Source: an uncultured Anaerolineales bacterium
GTDB taxonomy: Bacteria > Chloroflexota > Anaerolineae > Anaerolineales > Villigracilaceae
Direction: 5' to 3'
NCBI GenBank assembly: GCA_937928015.1
Contig: CALFXA010000254.1
Span: forward strand, 1 to 17,743
DNA: 17,743 bases
Positions within the stretch are counted from its first letter, which is position 1; each line of letters starts with the position of its first letter. The position numbers and the translations under genes are program-made. This document shows positions 1 through 8,398 of the stretch, piece after piece. The notes below the pieces were generated by a model. The model was not told where the DNA came from and ran no database searches. It saw only the letters and a list, made by a program, of their open reading frames with translations.

Positions 1-47
1 GACCACCGAGATCTACACTCTTTCCCTACACGACGCTCTTCCGATCT
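1..47. other. Illumina TruSeq universal adapter contamination
   Basis: The first 47 bases match the 3' part of the Illumina TruSeq universal adapter, beginning GACCACCGAGATCTACAC and ending GCTCTTCCGATCT. This is not genomic DNA. It was left at the contig end by incomplete read trimming. Real sequence starts at about base 48. The adapter supplies the last six residues (DRKSVV) and the stop codon of the minus-strand reading frame at this end. Confidence 0.97.
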
Positions 48-2008
48 GCCTCGTGCAGCAGCCAATGAGTGATCGAGTTGACGAATCCGCTCATCTCGGC
101 GATGGGGATGAACTCGGAAGGGCCGATCATGCCGCGCGTAGGGTGATGCCAGCGGATGAGAGCCTCGAAACCATACAGCTTGCTGCTCTCAAGACAGTAG
201 ATCGGCTGGTAGTACAGGGCCAGCTCGTTCCAATCCAGGGCGTGGTGCAACTCCGACTCGAGCGTGAGGCGGTTGAGGGCGCGGTGGCGCATCTCGGTCG
301 AGAACAGGGTGAAGCGGGCCTTGCCGTTGGTCTTGGCGGCGTACATCGCCAGGTCGGCATCGCGCAGGATGTCCACCGCGCTTTGGTATTCGGGGCTGGA
401 GATCACCACCCCGATGCTGGCCGTGACGTAGATGGCGTGCCCGCTTAAGTTGAACGGTTCGAGAAAGGAATCCAGCACGCGCTGAGACGTGGCGGAGACG
501 TAGTTGTCGGCGCGGAACCCCTCCAACAGGACGATGAACTCGTCCCCGCCCAGGCGGGCCACCGTATCGGATGAACGCACCAGCGAGGTGAGCCGCTGGC
601 CGATCTGGATCAGCAACTGGTCGCCGACGAGATGGCCCAGGCTGTCGTTGACCACCTTGAAGCTGTCGAAGTCGAGGAAGAGCACGGCATAACGCTCCTC
701 GGGGTGGCGGGACAGGCGCTGGATGGCCTGCATGAGGCGGTCGACCAGCAGGGAGCGGTTGGGCAGGCCCGTCAGGGCGTCATGCAGGGCAAAGTGGGCC
801 AGCTTCTCCTCACGCTCGCGCAGCATCATCTCGATGCGGCGGCGCTCCTCCATCTCACGGCGCAGCTCGTAATTGGTAAGGGTCAGGCTGGAGGCGCGCT
901 CGGCCACGCGCTTTTCGAGGTCGTCATTCAGGCCGCGCAGTTCGGCAGCCAGGCGGTCGTTCTCGAGCGTGATGACCACCTCGCGGGCCACCAGGAGCAG
1001 CAAGATCCCGCTGATCCAGACCTCCTGACGCAGATAATCGCTGGTCATCCAATCCTGCTCGCTGACGTGAATCAGGATGTAGGCCAGGATCAACCACAGG
1101 AAGGGAAGGACCAGCCGCATCAGCTTGAGCGGTCCCTCGTAGCGTTGGAAGGGCGTAGTGCGGGTCTCTTGCACGGCGCGCTGGGCCGCGACGGCCTGCG
1201 CCAGGCCGCTCAACATGAAGAACAAGGGCGCGGCCGTGAAGAGCAGGTTGAAGAACAGACTCGAACTGAAGGTCAGGTTGAGGTTTGAGAAGGAAAACAG
1301 GATATCGGCCAGGGCGGTAAAGATCTGCCCCGCCAGCATCCACAACAAAGCCGCGAACCATTGCGGGAGACGCGGCTGGAAGAGGATCAACGTGATGGAC
1401 AGGACCAGCATCAGGTCGCCGAGGGGATAGGCGACCGAGGCCAGCAGGAAGGCGGTGGACGGCGGGAGTGTGAGGGCCTCGGACAGGCTCAAATCCCAGA
1501 AGATGCCCGCGGCCGAAAGCATGACGATGAGCACGTCCAGCCACAACCAGCGCATCCCCTCCTCGACCCCAGGCTGGCGCGGGAAGAGTAACACGCCCGT
1601 CAGGAAGAGCGGATAAGAGATGAGGTAGAAGAAATCCGCGACCGAGGGGTAGGGAGAAAAGCCGTATCCGAGTTCGAGGATCAGCCAGAACAGGTCGCCC
1701 AACATCCAGCAGAACAAGGCCAGCGCCAGGAGGGTCCATGAGCGCCCCAGGCGTCGATCGAGGCGGAATGACCAGTAGGCGGCGAAGGTCATGGCGGTAA
1801 AGGCAAACAGGCTTCCCATAAGGGAAGCCCAGTCGTTCAAAGCCACGCGCATCGAGGGGGTTTGCAGCAGCACCCACAACAAGGCCTGTCCCCCGACAAG
1901 CGTCGCGGCCAGAATCATCCCCACTTTGTAGGCGGTCTCGGGCGAAAGGCGCCGCACGGCCGCCCGCACGGAAGAAAACGCGCTCATGTGAGAACGATTA
2001 TATGGCAT
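26..2008 (-). CDS. Membrane-anchored GGDEF-EAL c-di-GMP protein, C-terminus cut off by contig end
   Basis: This protein is predicted to make and/or degrade the second messenger c-di-GMP at the inner membrane. The first ~350 residues contain about nine or ten hydrophobic helices, with the segments GDLFW and PSVADFFYL. A short coiled coil (~355-405) follows, then a GGDEF domain with intact GGDEF at residues 487-491. The inhibitory I-site RSSD lies five residues upstream of it. An EAL domain then begins (EAL at 615-617) and is cut after about 60 residues. Residues 655-660 and the stop at 26-28 are read from sequencing adapter, so the true coding sequence covers 48-2008 and continues beyond the contig. 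The start could instead be the second Met (ATG at 1987-1985). Neither start has a good ribosome binding site, and a TATAAT lies at 2002-1997, which would give a nearly leaderless message from the second Met. The cyclase half looks active; the EAL half cannot be judged. Confidence 0.9.
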   Translation of the reverse strand: MPYNRSHMSAFSSVRAAVRRLSPETAYKVGMILAATLVGGQALLWVLLQTPSMRVALNDWASLMGSLFAFTAMTFAAYWSFRLDRRLGRSWTLLALALFCWMLGDLFWLILELGYGFSPYPSVADFFYLISYPLFLTGVLLFPRQPGVEEGMRWLWLDVLIVMLSAAGIFWDLSLSEALTLPPSTAFLLASVAYPLGDLMLVLSITLILFQPRLPQWFAALLWMLAGQIFTALADILFSFSNLNLTFSSSLFFNLLFTAAPLFFMLSGLAQAVAAQRAVQETRTTPFQRYEGPLKLMRLVLPFLWLILAYILIHVSEQDWMTSDYLRQEVWISGILLLLVAREVVITLENDRLAAELRGLNDDLEKRVAERASSLTLTNYELRREMEERRRIEMMLREREEKLAHFALHDALTGLPNRSLLVDRLMQAIQRLSRHPEERYAVLFLDFDSFKVVNDSLGHLVGDQLLIQIGQRLTSLVRSSDTVARLGGDEFIVLLEGFRADNYVSATSQRVLDSFLEPFNLSGHAIYVTASIGVVISSPEYQSAVDILRDADLAMYAAKTNGKARFTLFSTEMRHRALNRLTLESELHHALDWNELALYYQPIYCLESSKLYGFEALIRWHHPTRGMIGPSEFIPIAEMSGFVNSITHWLLHEADRKSVV

Positions 2009-2134
2009 TCCCCCGTATCACGGGAAGGGAACCCAATACAGTCTTGTAAGGTGAAGAATGATTCCGCGCGTTCCCCACTTCCTGACCTGACTGCTCATGG
2101 TCCCCTTGACGAAATGTCCCCTGCCCGCACAACA

Positions 2135-2166
2135 CAACAGGTCGGAGGAAATTCTCCGACCTGTTG
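2135..2166 (-). terminator. Hairpin terminator after the HU-like gene
   Basis: A perfect 13-bp inverted repeat (2135-2147 and 2154-2166, arm CAACAGGTCGGAG) has a 6-nt loop. It lies 26 nt past the stop of the HU-like gene on the minus strand and upstream of the GGDEF-EAL gene. On the minus strand it is followed by only a weak T-rich run (TGTTGTG), so it may be a stability hairpin or an imperfect intrinsic terminator. Confidence 0.6.
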
Positions 2167-2191
2167 GATTCAAACTGGGCTGGGATGAGAC

Positions 2192-2593
2192 TCAGGCAGG
2201 GACGGGGTTCTCGGGATGATCCTGGTTCCACTGGGCCACCAGGTCATCGGAGGTCTTGCCGATGTTCTCACGGTTGAGGATGGTGCCCGAGAAGGTGCCT
2301 GGCATGTTGATGCCGTAATTCAAGGCAGGGTCGGGGCGGAAGGAGATCGAGAGGGCGCCGTCGAGGTCGATGCTGGGGGAAAAGGTTCCCAGGCCATCCA
2401 CCTTGACGGCGCGGCCTGCGCGGTTGAATTCGATGATGTGGTCACGCAGTTCCATGGTGGCCTGGTCGATGGACCCTTCCACCAACCCTGTGGCGCGCGA
2501 CAAGGCGCGGATCAGCTCGGGCTTCTGGACGGTATTGCCCTGCTCGATGCGGGGACGGTAGGCGTTGATCGCCTGAATGCGGGGTGCGGCCAT
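2192..2593 (-). CDS. HU-like DNA-binding protein (variant HU/IHF fold)
   Basis: This 133-aa protein resembles the variant HU-like DNA-binding proteins, which are longer than the ~90-aa classical HU. The N-terminal helices (residues ~20-60, including KPELIRALSRATGL and MELRDHIIEFNRAG) are followed by the beta segment VKVDGLGTFSPSIDLDG, which matches the HU core. The C-terminal segment NRENIGKTSDDLVAQWN is typical of this variant group. The start is well supported: a strong Shine-Dalgarno (AAAGGAGGAAC on the minus strand, 2611-2601) lies about 8 nt before ATG 2593-2591. The gene is divergent from the R-M operon and shares a ~475-bp intergenic region with it. It probably acts in nucleoid organisation. 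A regulatory role at the neighbouring repeats is possible but unproven. Confidence 0.85.
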   Translation of the reverse strand: MAAPRIQAINAYRPRIEQGNTVQKPELIRALSRATGLVEGSIDQATMELRDHIIEFNRAGRAVKVDGLGTFSPSIDLDGALSISFRPDPALNYGINMPGTFSGTILNRENIGKTSDDLVAQWNQDHPENPVPA

Positions 2594-2697
2594 GATCTAT
2601 GTTCCTCCTTTACATGGTAGGATCGGACGCTTGGACCTGTGGGGGAAAACCTTCGTTGCGCGCTGTCGACGCCCCCTCAGGGTGTGACACTGTACTC

Positions 2698-2703
2698 ATT
2701 ATA
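2698..2703 (-). promoter_or_regulatory. Candidate -10 box for the HU-like gene
   Basis: A perfect TATAAT on the minus strand lies about 105 bp upstream of the HU-like start codon. No convincing -35 TTGACA is seen 16-18 bp further upstream. If used, it would give a ~100-nt GC-rich leader. Confidence 0.35.
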
Positions 2704-2750
2704 TAGAGCAGTCCATCCTTTGTGTTTTGCGTTTTTGTTATTTCGAGGAA

Positions 2751-2931
2751 TCCCTTATAAGCCGCACATTACAATTTTATCAACCACGCCCTTTTAAGTG
2801 AGTTCAAAGATTCCCTTATAGGGGAAAATTTTTTCTAATAAGGGATGAGTCAATTTCTAGTAAGGGAACGGGAGAATTCTTTCCAAGAAATTTAAATTTC
2901 CTTGCTTGAAATTTAAATTTCCAATAAGGGA
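2751..2931. repeat. Array of TAAGGGA-type half-sites, candidate operators
   Basis: Five copies of one motif fall in 180 bp. TCCCTTATA occurs at 2751-2759 and 2812-2820. The opposite orientation, TTTCYARTAAGGGA, occurs at 2832-2845, 2854-2867 and 2918-2931. Copies three and four are exactly 22 bp apart. The copy at 2811-2826 forms a dyad, TTCCC-6 nt-GGGAA. The array lies between the HU-like gene and hsdM, upstream of the candidate hsdM promoter, which suggests binding sites for an unidentified regulator. Confidence 0.6.
2887..2922. repeat. Two direct copies of palindromic GAAATTTAAATTTCC
   Basis: The 15-bp sequence GAAATTTAAATTTCC occurs at 2887-2901 and again at 2908-2922, exactly 21 bp apart, which is two helical turns. 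Each copy contains the 14-bp palindrome GAAATTTAAATTTC. The second copy overlaps the last TAAGGGA half-site, so the two motif types may form one composite regulatory region. Confidence 0.7.
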
Positions 2932-2985
2932 ATTTTGGAGCGTTTTTGCCAAAAAACGACCGTTTTCGAGGGGCGACTGCCAGGC

Positions 2986-3013
2986 TTGCGTTATACTTAT
3001 TTTCCTGTATACT
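2986..3013 (+). promoter_or_regulatory. Candidate promoter of the hsdM operon
   Basis: TTGCGT (2986-2991), a 16-bp spacer and TATACT (3008-3013) resemble a sigma-70 promoter with a good -10 and a weak -35. A second TATACT at 2992-2997 belongs to a direct repeat of TATACTTAT. Transcription would begin near 3020, about 50 nt before the hsdM start, just downstream of the operator-like repeats. Confidence 0.4.
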
Positions 3014-3068
3014 TATAAATCCAAGGACAGTTCAACATCTCATCATCAAAGGGGTAGTCAGCCCTTCT

Positions 3069-5825
3069 ATGTCCAAATCTAAAATCACCCTTTCTCAACT
3101 CGAAAATTTCCTGATGAAAGCCGCGGACATTCTCCGTGGTTCCATGGATGCATCCGAATACAAGGAATATATTTTCGGGATGCTGTTCTTAAAGCGTTTA
3201 TCGGACGTTTTTGATGAAAAACGAAACACGCTCCGCAAAGGCACCTACAAACATCTATCAGAAAAAGAATGGTTAACGATATCCGAAGATAAAAGTACAT
3301 ATGGCGATACCTTTTATGTCCCTCGGCGGGCAAGATGGCATGAGGCATTTATTGATGATAATGGTGACCCACAGCCTGCGATCAAGAATTTACAGAAGAA
3401 TATCGGGGATATGCTGAATAAGGCGTTGGCGGCGATTGAGGATAGCAACGATGCCTTGAACGACGTACTGAAAGACCGCATTAACTTCAACAAAGTAGTC
3501 GGGACGGATCGGATTGTGCCTGACACGAAGTTACGCGATTTGATCGATCATTTCAATCAGCCGCAGTTCGTGCTGGTGAATGATAACTTTGAGTTCCCTG
3601 ATCTGCTGGGGGCGGCGTATGAGTTCCTGATCAAGTATTTCGCAGATAGCGCAGGCAAGAAGGGCGGACAGTTCTACACGCCTTCGCAGGTGGTGCGCTT
3701 GAAGGTGCAACTCATCAAACCTGAGGAAGGCATGAGCGTGTACGACCCAACGGTCGGTTCGGGCGGTATGTTGATTCAGTCGAGCCAGTATGTGGATGAG
3801 CAGGGCGGTGATGGGATGAAGATGGAATTCTACGGGCAGGATAGCGACCCTGCGGTGGTGTCCATTGCCAAGATGAATATGATCCTGCACAACATTCTCG
3901 ATGTGAAGATCGAATTTGGGGATACGCTGGCGAACCCGAAGAATTTGGCGAAGGGCAAGTTGATGCAGTTTGACCGCGTGATTGCCAATCCGCCATTTTC
4001 GCAGAATTACAGCCGCGCGGGGATGCTGCACCCCGAACGCTTTGCGTATGGCTTTGCACCAGAGACAGGCAAAAAAGCGGATTTGATGTTCGTGCAGCAC
4101 ATGCTCGCCAGTTTGAAGCAGAACGGCAAGATGTCGGTGGTGATGCCGCATGGGGTGTTGTTCCGCGGCGGCAAGGAGAAGGAGATCCGCCGCAAGATGT
4201 TGGAGACGGATGTGGTCGAGGGGATCATCGGTTTGCCGCCCAAGTTGTTCTATGGGACGGGTATCCCTGCGGCGATTTTGGTGCTGAACAAGAACAAGCC
4301 CGATGAATTGCGCGGCAAGGTCTTCATCATCAACGCGGATGCAGAGTACGCCGAGGGCAAGAATCAGAACATGCTGCGCCCTGAGGACATCGAGAAGATC
4401 GATCACGTTTTTACGCATAAGTTGGAAGTGCCGAAATATGCGCGGCTGGTGGATATTGCCGAGATTGGCAATGACCAGAACGATTGGAATTTGAACATCC
4501 GCCGCTATGTAGATAACACGCCCGACCCTGAACCCGAAGATGTGCGCGCGCATTTGCTGGGCGGCGTGCCAAAGGCTGAGGTGTTGGCGAAGTCCGCACA
4601 GTATGAGAAGTTTGGATTCGAACCTGCGGCATTGTTTCAGGAACGGGATGCGCAGTATTTTGATTTCCGCGCGGAGATACAAGACAGGGAAGCGATCAAG
4701 AGCGTCATCGAGAATCACCCGAACGTGAAGCGGACGTTGGACGAAAATCGCGCCAGCCTTAGCGAGTGGTGGCTGGAAGCGAGGGACGATTTCTCGGGGT
4801 TGGAAAAGGTTGAAGAAACAGAGACCAAGCCAAAGTCCAAGAAGCAAACCGCAGAAAGCGCGGGGGCATATCTCACGTTGAAGAGTCAGAAATTGCCCGA
4901 GGTGCGGAAGAGTCTGATCGAGTCGCTTAAGTCGCAAATCACGCCGTTGAAGGTGTTGGATGATTTTCAGGCGGCGGGGGTGTTCGTCAATTGGTGGGAC
5001 GGGATCAAGTATGACTTGAAGACCATCATGACCAACGGCTGGAGCCCGTCGCTCATCCCTGACCCGTACGTGGTGACGAAGTATTTCCGCGCCGAAGCCG
5101 AGGAGTTGGACGAAATTGAGAATGGAATCAGCGCCGCCGAGACCGCGCTGGAGGAAGCGACGGAAGCCGCGCAGGAGTCGCTCGAATATGAACTGGACGA
5201 AGAGGAAAGCCTGACGCCCGCCTTGATGAAGGAGAAGTTGAAGGAACACATCGAAAAGGAATGCGCGGACGAGAGCGAAGCCGCACCGTTCGATGCCGCG
5301 CTGGAGGCGATTGCGGCAGCGGAGAAGAACATCAAGGACGGCAAGAGCGCGCACAAGAAAAAGCGGTTTGACCTGGATGTGAAGATCGCGTTGAAGAAAT
5401 TCGGCGCGGAGGATGAAACGCTGGACGCGCGGCGGTTGCTGGCGCAAGCCGAGAAGGAATTGGGTGAACTGGAGAAGATCGCCAAGCCTGAGAACGAGAA
5501 AGCCCACAAGAAAAAGGTGAACGCGTTGAAGAGCGACGTCAAGGCGTTGAACGAGCGCATTGACGCGATTGAACGCCTGAGTGCCAGCGTGGGCGGTGTG
5601 ATTGGCGCGGAGGAAGCCAAAGAGTTGATTTTGCAGAAGCACCATGATTTGGTGACAGAGCAGATGCAAAAATACATGAGTTTGGAAAGCAGATTGCTGA
5701 TCCAAAACTTTGAGTCTTTCTTTCAAAAATATTCTCAATCGCTCAATGAAATTGAGCATGAACTTGGCAAGACATCAACCACATTGCAAGGTTTTCTTTC
5801 AGATCTGAACTATTCCAAGGCGTAA
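3069..5825 (+). CDS. hsdM: Type I R-M methyltransferase subunit HsdM, long form
   Basis: This is the N6-adenine methyltransferase subunit of a type I R-M enzyme, 918 aa from ATG 3069. The N-terminal helical domain begins with [16 protein letters not shown]. The SAM-binding motif DPTVGSGG is at residues 226-233 and the catalytic NPPF at 307-310. Classical HsdM is about 500-550 aa. Here about 350 further residues follow, with [16 protein letters not shown] and then long Glu/Lys-rich helices (~675-880) likely to form coiled coils. The frame stays open upstream to a TTG at 2946, but those 41 residues lack family character. ATG 3069, with a distant AAAGGGG at 3048-3054, is preferred. The stop is 1 nt before hsdS, so the two are coupled. 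The last ~50 codons are much more AT-rich than the rest, suggesting exchange together with hsdS. Confidence 0.95.
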   Translation: MSKSKITLSQLENFLMKAADILRGSMDASEYKEYIFGMLFLKRLSDVFDEKRNTLRKGTYKHLSEKEWLTISEDKSTYGDTFYVPRRARWHEAFIDDNGDPQPAIKNLQKNIGDMLNKALAAIEDSNDALNDVLKDRINFNKVVGTDRIVPDTKLRDLIDHFNQPQFVLVNDNFEFPDLLGAAYEFLIKYFADSAGKKGGQFYTPSQVVRLKVQLIKPEEGMSVYDPTVGSGGMLIQSSQYVDEQGGDGMKMEFYGQDSDPAVVSIAKMNMILHNILDVKIEFGDTLANPKNLAKGKLMQFDRVIANPPFSQNYSRAGMLHPERFAYGFAPETGKKADLMFVQHMLASLKQNGKMSVVMPHGVLFRGGKEKEIRRKMLETDVVEGIIGLPPKLFYGTGIPAAILVLNKNKPDELRGKVFIINADAEYAEGKNQNMLRPEDIEKIDHVFTHKLEVPKYARLVDIAEIGNDQNDWNLNIRRYVDNTPDPEPEDVRAHLLGGVPKAEVLAKSAQYEKFGFEPAALFQERDAQYFDFRAEIQDREAIKSVIENHPNVKRTLDENRASLSEWWLEARDDFSGLEKVEETETKPKSKKQTAESAGAYLTLKSQKLPEVRKSLIESLKSQITPLKVLDDFQAAGVFVNWWDGIKYDLKTIMTNGWSPSLIPDPYVVTKYFRAEAEELDEIENGISAAETALEEATEAAQESLEYELDEEESLTPALMKEKLKEHIEKECADESEAAPFDAALEAIAAAEKNIKDGKSAHKKKRFDLDVKIALKKFGAEDETLDARRLLAQAEKELGELEKIAKPENEKAHKKKVNALKSDVKALNERIDAIERLSASVGGVIGAEEAKELILQKHHDLVTEQMQKYMSLESRLLIQNFESFFQKYSQSLNEIEHELGKTSTTLQGFLSDLNYSKA

Positions 5826-5826
5826 G

Positions 5827-6999
5827 ATGGAATTATCTACCTTCTTGAAATACAGAAAGGGTAAATCTGTCCGAACTCAAAATCTTTCGGAAAATAATTT
5901 GTTGCCTATCCTCACGCCTGAATATTTGCGAAATAACAGCGAAGCAGAATTTACATCGCCAAATGGAAACGTAGTTGTTGACGACAATGAAATCATCTTG
6001 CTTTGGGATGGTTCTAATGCAGGTGAATTTTTTTGGTCTAAAAAAGGCGTGCTTGCTTCAACAATGGTGGTCTTGGATTTCAATCGAGAAAGATTCAATC
6101 TTGACTACCTTTATTATTCATTCAAACATTTTGAGCCTTTTCTCAAAACCCAGACGCGCGGCTCTGGAATTCCGCATGTAGATAAAGAGGTTTTACTTCG
6201 GCATAGTATTCATGAGTTAGATAAAACAGAGCAAGCCAAAATCGCCGAAGTCCTTGCCGCCATTGACCGCGCCATCGCGCAGACCGAGGCGTTGATCGCC
6301 AAGCACCAGCGAATCAAGACGGGTTTGATGCAAGATTTGCTGACACGCGGGATTGATGAGCATGGTCAACTGCGAGACCCGTCCACACATAGGTTTAAGT
6401 CCACGCCGTTGGGGATGATCCCTGAGGAGTGGGAGGTAAGCCCGCTAGGAAATAATATAAAACTTCACAACAACCTCAGAAAACCTATTTCTTCTCTGGT
6501 TCGAGAAGGAATGAAAGGCTCTTATCCATATTACGGCGCAACTGGGATTGTTGATTACATAAACGAATATCGAGTTGATGGAAAATTTGTATTAATTGGG
6601 GAAGATGGAGATCATTTCTTGAAGTTCCGAAAACAAGAAATGACGATTTTGGTTGAAGGAAAATTCAATGTCAGCAATCATGCTCACATTATTGAAGGCA
6701 CAAGTAAATGCCTGACAGAATGGATTTTTCATTTTTTTGCACATCGGGATTTGACATTTTTCTTGACACGTCAAGGAGCAGGAAGGTTCAAGTTGAACAA
6801 AAAGACCCTTTTGTTGCTTCCAATTGCACTTCCAGATCCCGAGGAACAATCAAGAATATGTGATGTTTTGTTTAAGGCGCAAGCAAACATTGAAGAACAT
6901 AAACGAAACTTACGTAAGTTACATTCCCTGAAAACAGGGCTGATGCAAGACCTGTTGAGCGGCAGGGTGTCGGTCAAGGGGTTGGTGGAAGTTTCTTAA
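5827..6999 (+). CDS. hsdS: Type I R-M specificity subunit HsdS
   Basis: This is the DNA-recognition subunit that sets the target of both methylation and cleavage, 390 aa. It has the usual two-part layout: target-recognition domain 1 (~1-135), a central conserved helix (~136-180), domain 2 (~190-345) and a distal conserved helix. The repeated sequence KTGLMQDLL occurs at 164-172 and 369-377, marking the internal repeat of the two helices. Both recognition domains are AT-rich while the helices are GC-rich, as expected when recognition domains are exchanged by recombination. The start ATG is 1 nt after the hsdM stop and has no strong ribosome binding site, so translation is probably coupled. The end (SGRVSVKGLVEVS) is of the QDLLSG subtype and differs from the LLPSVLDKAFKGEL subtype found as fragments further downstream. 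Confidence 0.95.
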   Translation: MELSTFLKYRKGKSVRTQNLSENNLLPILTPEYLRNNSEAEFTSPNGNVVVDDNEIILLWDGSNAGEFFWSKKGVLASTMVVLDFNRERFNLDYLYYSFKHFEPFLKTQTRGSGIPHVDKEVLLRHSIHELDKTEQAKIAEVLAAIDRAIAQTEALIAKHQRIKTGLMQDLLTRGIDEHGQLRDPSTHRFKSTPLGMIPEEWEVSPLGNNIKLHNNLRKPISSLVREGMKGSYPYYGATGIVDYINEYRVDGKFVLIGEDGDHFLKFRKQEMTILVEGKFNVSNHAHIIEGTSKCLTEWIFHFFAHRDLTFFLTRQGAGRFKLNKKTLLLLPIALPDPEEQSRICDVLFKAQANIEEHKRNLRKLHSLKTGLMQDLLSGRVSVKGLVEVS

Positions 7000-7025
7000 T
7001 AAATTAACGTAAAGGGAATTGCATT

Positions 7026-8066
7026 TTGAAATTAAGTCCGATTTCTTTTGAGTTTATAGAAAACAATGGTCCCGATAATCTTCGAGACACATTGAAGACA
7101 TTATTGTCTAAAGCAAGCACGAATGAAGTCTGTATAGCCGTTGCATTTACAACTCAATCTGGGCTGGATGAAATTATCCAGCCATTACGACAGGTCGCAG
7201 CACATGGTTCAGTAAGATTGATTACAGGACTCTATCAGCATGTAACCGAGCCGCAGGCATTGGAAACTTTGCTCAGGATCCAAAATGAAACTCGTGGAAA
7301 TTTTTCTGTGAAATTATCGAAAGAACCTCAGTTCCACAGGAAATTTTTTCTTGTTGAATCAAAATCACAAACCACTGCGATCGTGGGTTCGTCGAATTTG
7401 ACGAAGGAAGGTTTACAAAGCGGCGGTGAAATTAACTTGATCATTTCTTCGGCAAAAAACGCGTCGTCAACCAAGGAGTTGAAAAAGATTTTCGAGAGGG
7501 AATGGGCACAGCGCGCTATTTCTTTATCCGCCAAACAAATCAAAAAATATCAAAGCTTACGGAGTAAGACACCTGGAGCCAAAAGTTTCAATCGCAGTGA
7601 AATTAAGACCATCCTGGGAACAGAACCAGTCCACCAAAAGGCTACCCCTTCCAAGCCCGAAGCGGTCGGGTTTTGGCGCGATTGCGTAACTGGCTATGTC
7701 AAAAAGCGCACGGAAAGAATCATTTCAGAAACAACAAACTGGGACGCTAAACATTATTCCTGGTATAGTACGGGCGGTAAACATAATTATCGTATCAAAG
7801 ACCGAATTTTTGTATTCGATGAGACAGAAGATAAATTAAGCCTTGTCGAAGTTACTGATATCGCACGAATCAAAGTCTCCACACCAGATGGGAGGAATTT
7901 TGTTGCATATAAGCCTATCCGTGGGTACGGGAAGAAATTCTCAAAAACATTATGGGAGTCGTTAAAAAAGGAAGGAATAAATAAAGGCGATATTTGTGAG
8001 TGCGTTTCTGTGTCAATGGAAACCTCCCAAAGATTATTAAGTCTCATAAAAACAAAACGTGCTTAA
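7026..8066 (+). CDS. Phospholipase D-family nuclease-like protein
   Basis: This 346-aa protein has one PLD-like domain in its N-terminal half. The active-site motif is H104-x-K106 (context FHRKFFLVE), with an acidic residue at the usual Asp position, followed by GSSNLT at 121-126 and Glu135. The order HxK, then GSxN, then E is that of PLD nucleases such as BfiI/NgoFVII-type restriction enzymes and helicase-linked PLD domains. The C-terminal half (~165-346) is not recognised; it is basic, with aromatic segments, and could bind DNA. The start is TTG 7026, nine nt after AAAGGG (7011-7016), and no better start exists. It directly follows hsdS, so it is likely an accessory nuclease of the operon. 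PLD enzymes usually need two HKD motifs, so a dimer is expected. Confidence 0.75.
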   Translation: MKLSPISFEFIENNGPDNLRDTLKTLLSKASTNEVCIAVAFTTQSGLDEIIQPLRQVAAHGSVRLITGLYQHVTEPQALETLLRIQNETRGNFSVKLSKEPQFHRKFFLVESKSQTTAIVGSSNLTKEGLQSGGEINLIISSAKNASSTKELKKIFEREWAQRAISLSAKQIKKYQSLRSKTPGAKSFNRSEIKTILGTEPVHQKATPSKPEAVGFWRDCVTGYVKKRTERIISETTNWDAKHYSWYSTGGKHNYRIKDRIFVFDETEDKLSLVEVTDIARIKVSTPDGRNFVAYKPIRGYGKKFSKTLWESLKKEGINKGDICECVSVSMETSQRLLSLIKTKRA

Positions 8067-8082
8067 CAAAGCACACAGTTGA

Positions 8083-8145
8083 ATGACAAGAGCAAGCATG
8101 GGCTGCACGTTGGTCAAGGTTTTGATGAAAGGAGAAAAACAATGA
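8083..8145 (+). pseudogene. hsdS 3'-end remnant A1
   Basis: A 20-codon frame (ATG 8083, TGA 8143-8145) ends in LVKVLMKGEKQ. Bases 8109-8131 match the resident hsdS 3' end (6969-6991) at 18 of 23 positions, and match remnant A2 similarly. Its stop overlaps the start of the next gene as ATGA. It is read as a decayed copy of the hsdS tail left between two accessory genes. The similarity is short, so chance is not excluded. Confidence 0.5.
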
Positions 8146-8393
8146 GTTACGCTGATGATATCCGAGTGTATTGCAAGAAAACCTATGTTGGTCCCGCCAG
8201 AGCAAAAGGAGAAAAAACTGTCTCCATCCGCTCGGGGGATGTCCACGCGGCGCTGGGATATAAGAACAGGTATCCGTTGGTTTGCTCCGCCATTGGGTCG
8301 AATAAGTTCGAAGAAATGTGCAGGATTCGGAGAATTGCGGTAGATGGTCCCCTCAATGGGGTGAATACGGTGTTTACGTTTGAGTTAGATTAG
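8142..8393 (+). CDS. Conserved-looking small protein of unknown function (83 aa)
   Basis: I do not recognise this protein. It is 83 aa from ATG 8142, chosen because a good Shine-Dalgarno (AAAGGAGAA, 8128-8136) lies just upstream. A longer frame from 8079 would run through the hsdS-like remnant and is less likely. The protein is soluble with a basic N-terminal half. The segments SIRSGDVHAALGYKNRYPLVC and GPLNGVNTVFTF look like a compact folded domain, possibly winged-helix-like and nucleic-acid binding, but this is only an impression. It lies between hsdS-tail remnants A1 and A2, which suggests it arrived as an accessory module of the hsd locus. Confidence 0.75.
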   Translation: MSYADDIRVYCKKTYVGPARAKGEKTVSIRSGDVHAALGYKNRYPLVCSAIGSNKFEEMCRIRRIAVDGPLNGVNTVFTFELD

Positions 8394-8398
8394 CGGAA

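Noticed and set aside
632..1288. 218-aa plus-strand frame opposite the GGDEF gene
   Set aside because: It is an antisense shadow rich in Gln, His and Gly, with no ribosome binding site or family match.
924..1877. 317-aa minus-strand frame overlapping the GGDEF-EAL gene
   Set aside because: It is an alternative frame of the same strand, rich in Pro, Arg and Gly, and has no domain. The overlapping frame has intact GGDEF, I-site and EAL motifs.
2946..3068. Upstream TTG start for hsdM adding 41 residues
   Set aside because: The extra residues lie over the candidate promoter and do not resemble the HsdM N-terminus. ATG 3069 begins right at the conserved region.
3531..5759. 742-aa minus-strand open frame opposite hsdM
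   Set aside because: It is a mirror of the GC-biased third codon positions of hsdM. Its sequence is low-complexity (Leu, Arg, His-rich), has no family signature, and hsdM has clear catalytic motifs on the other strand.
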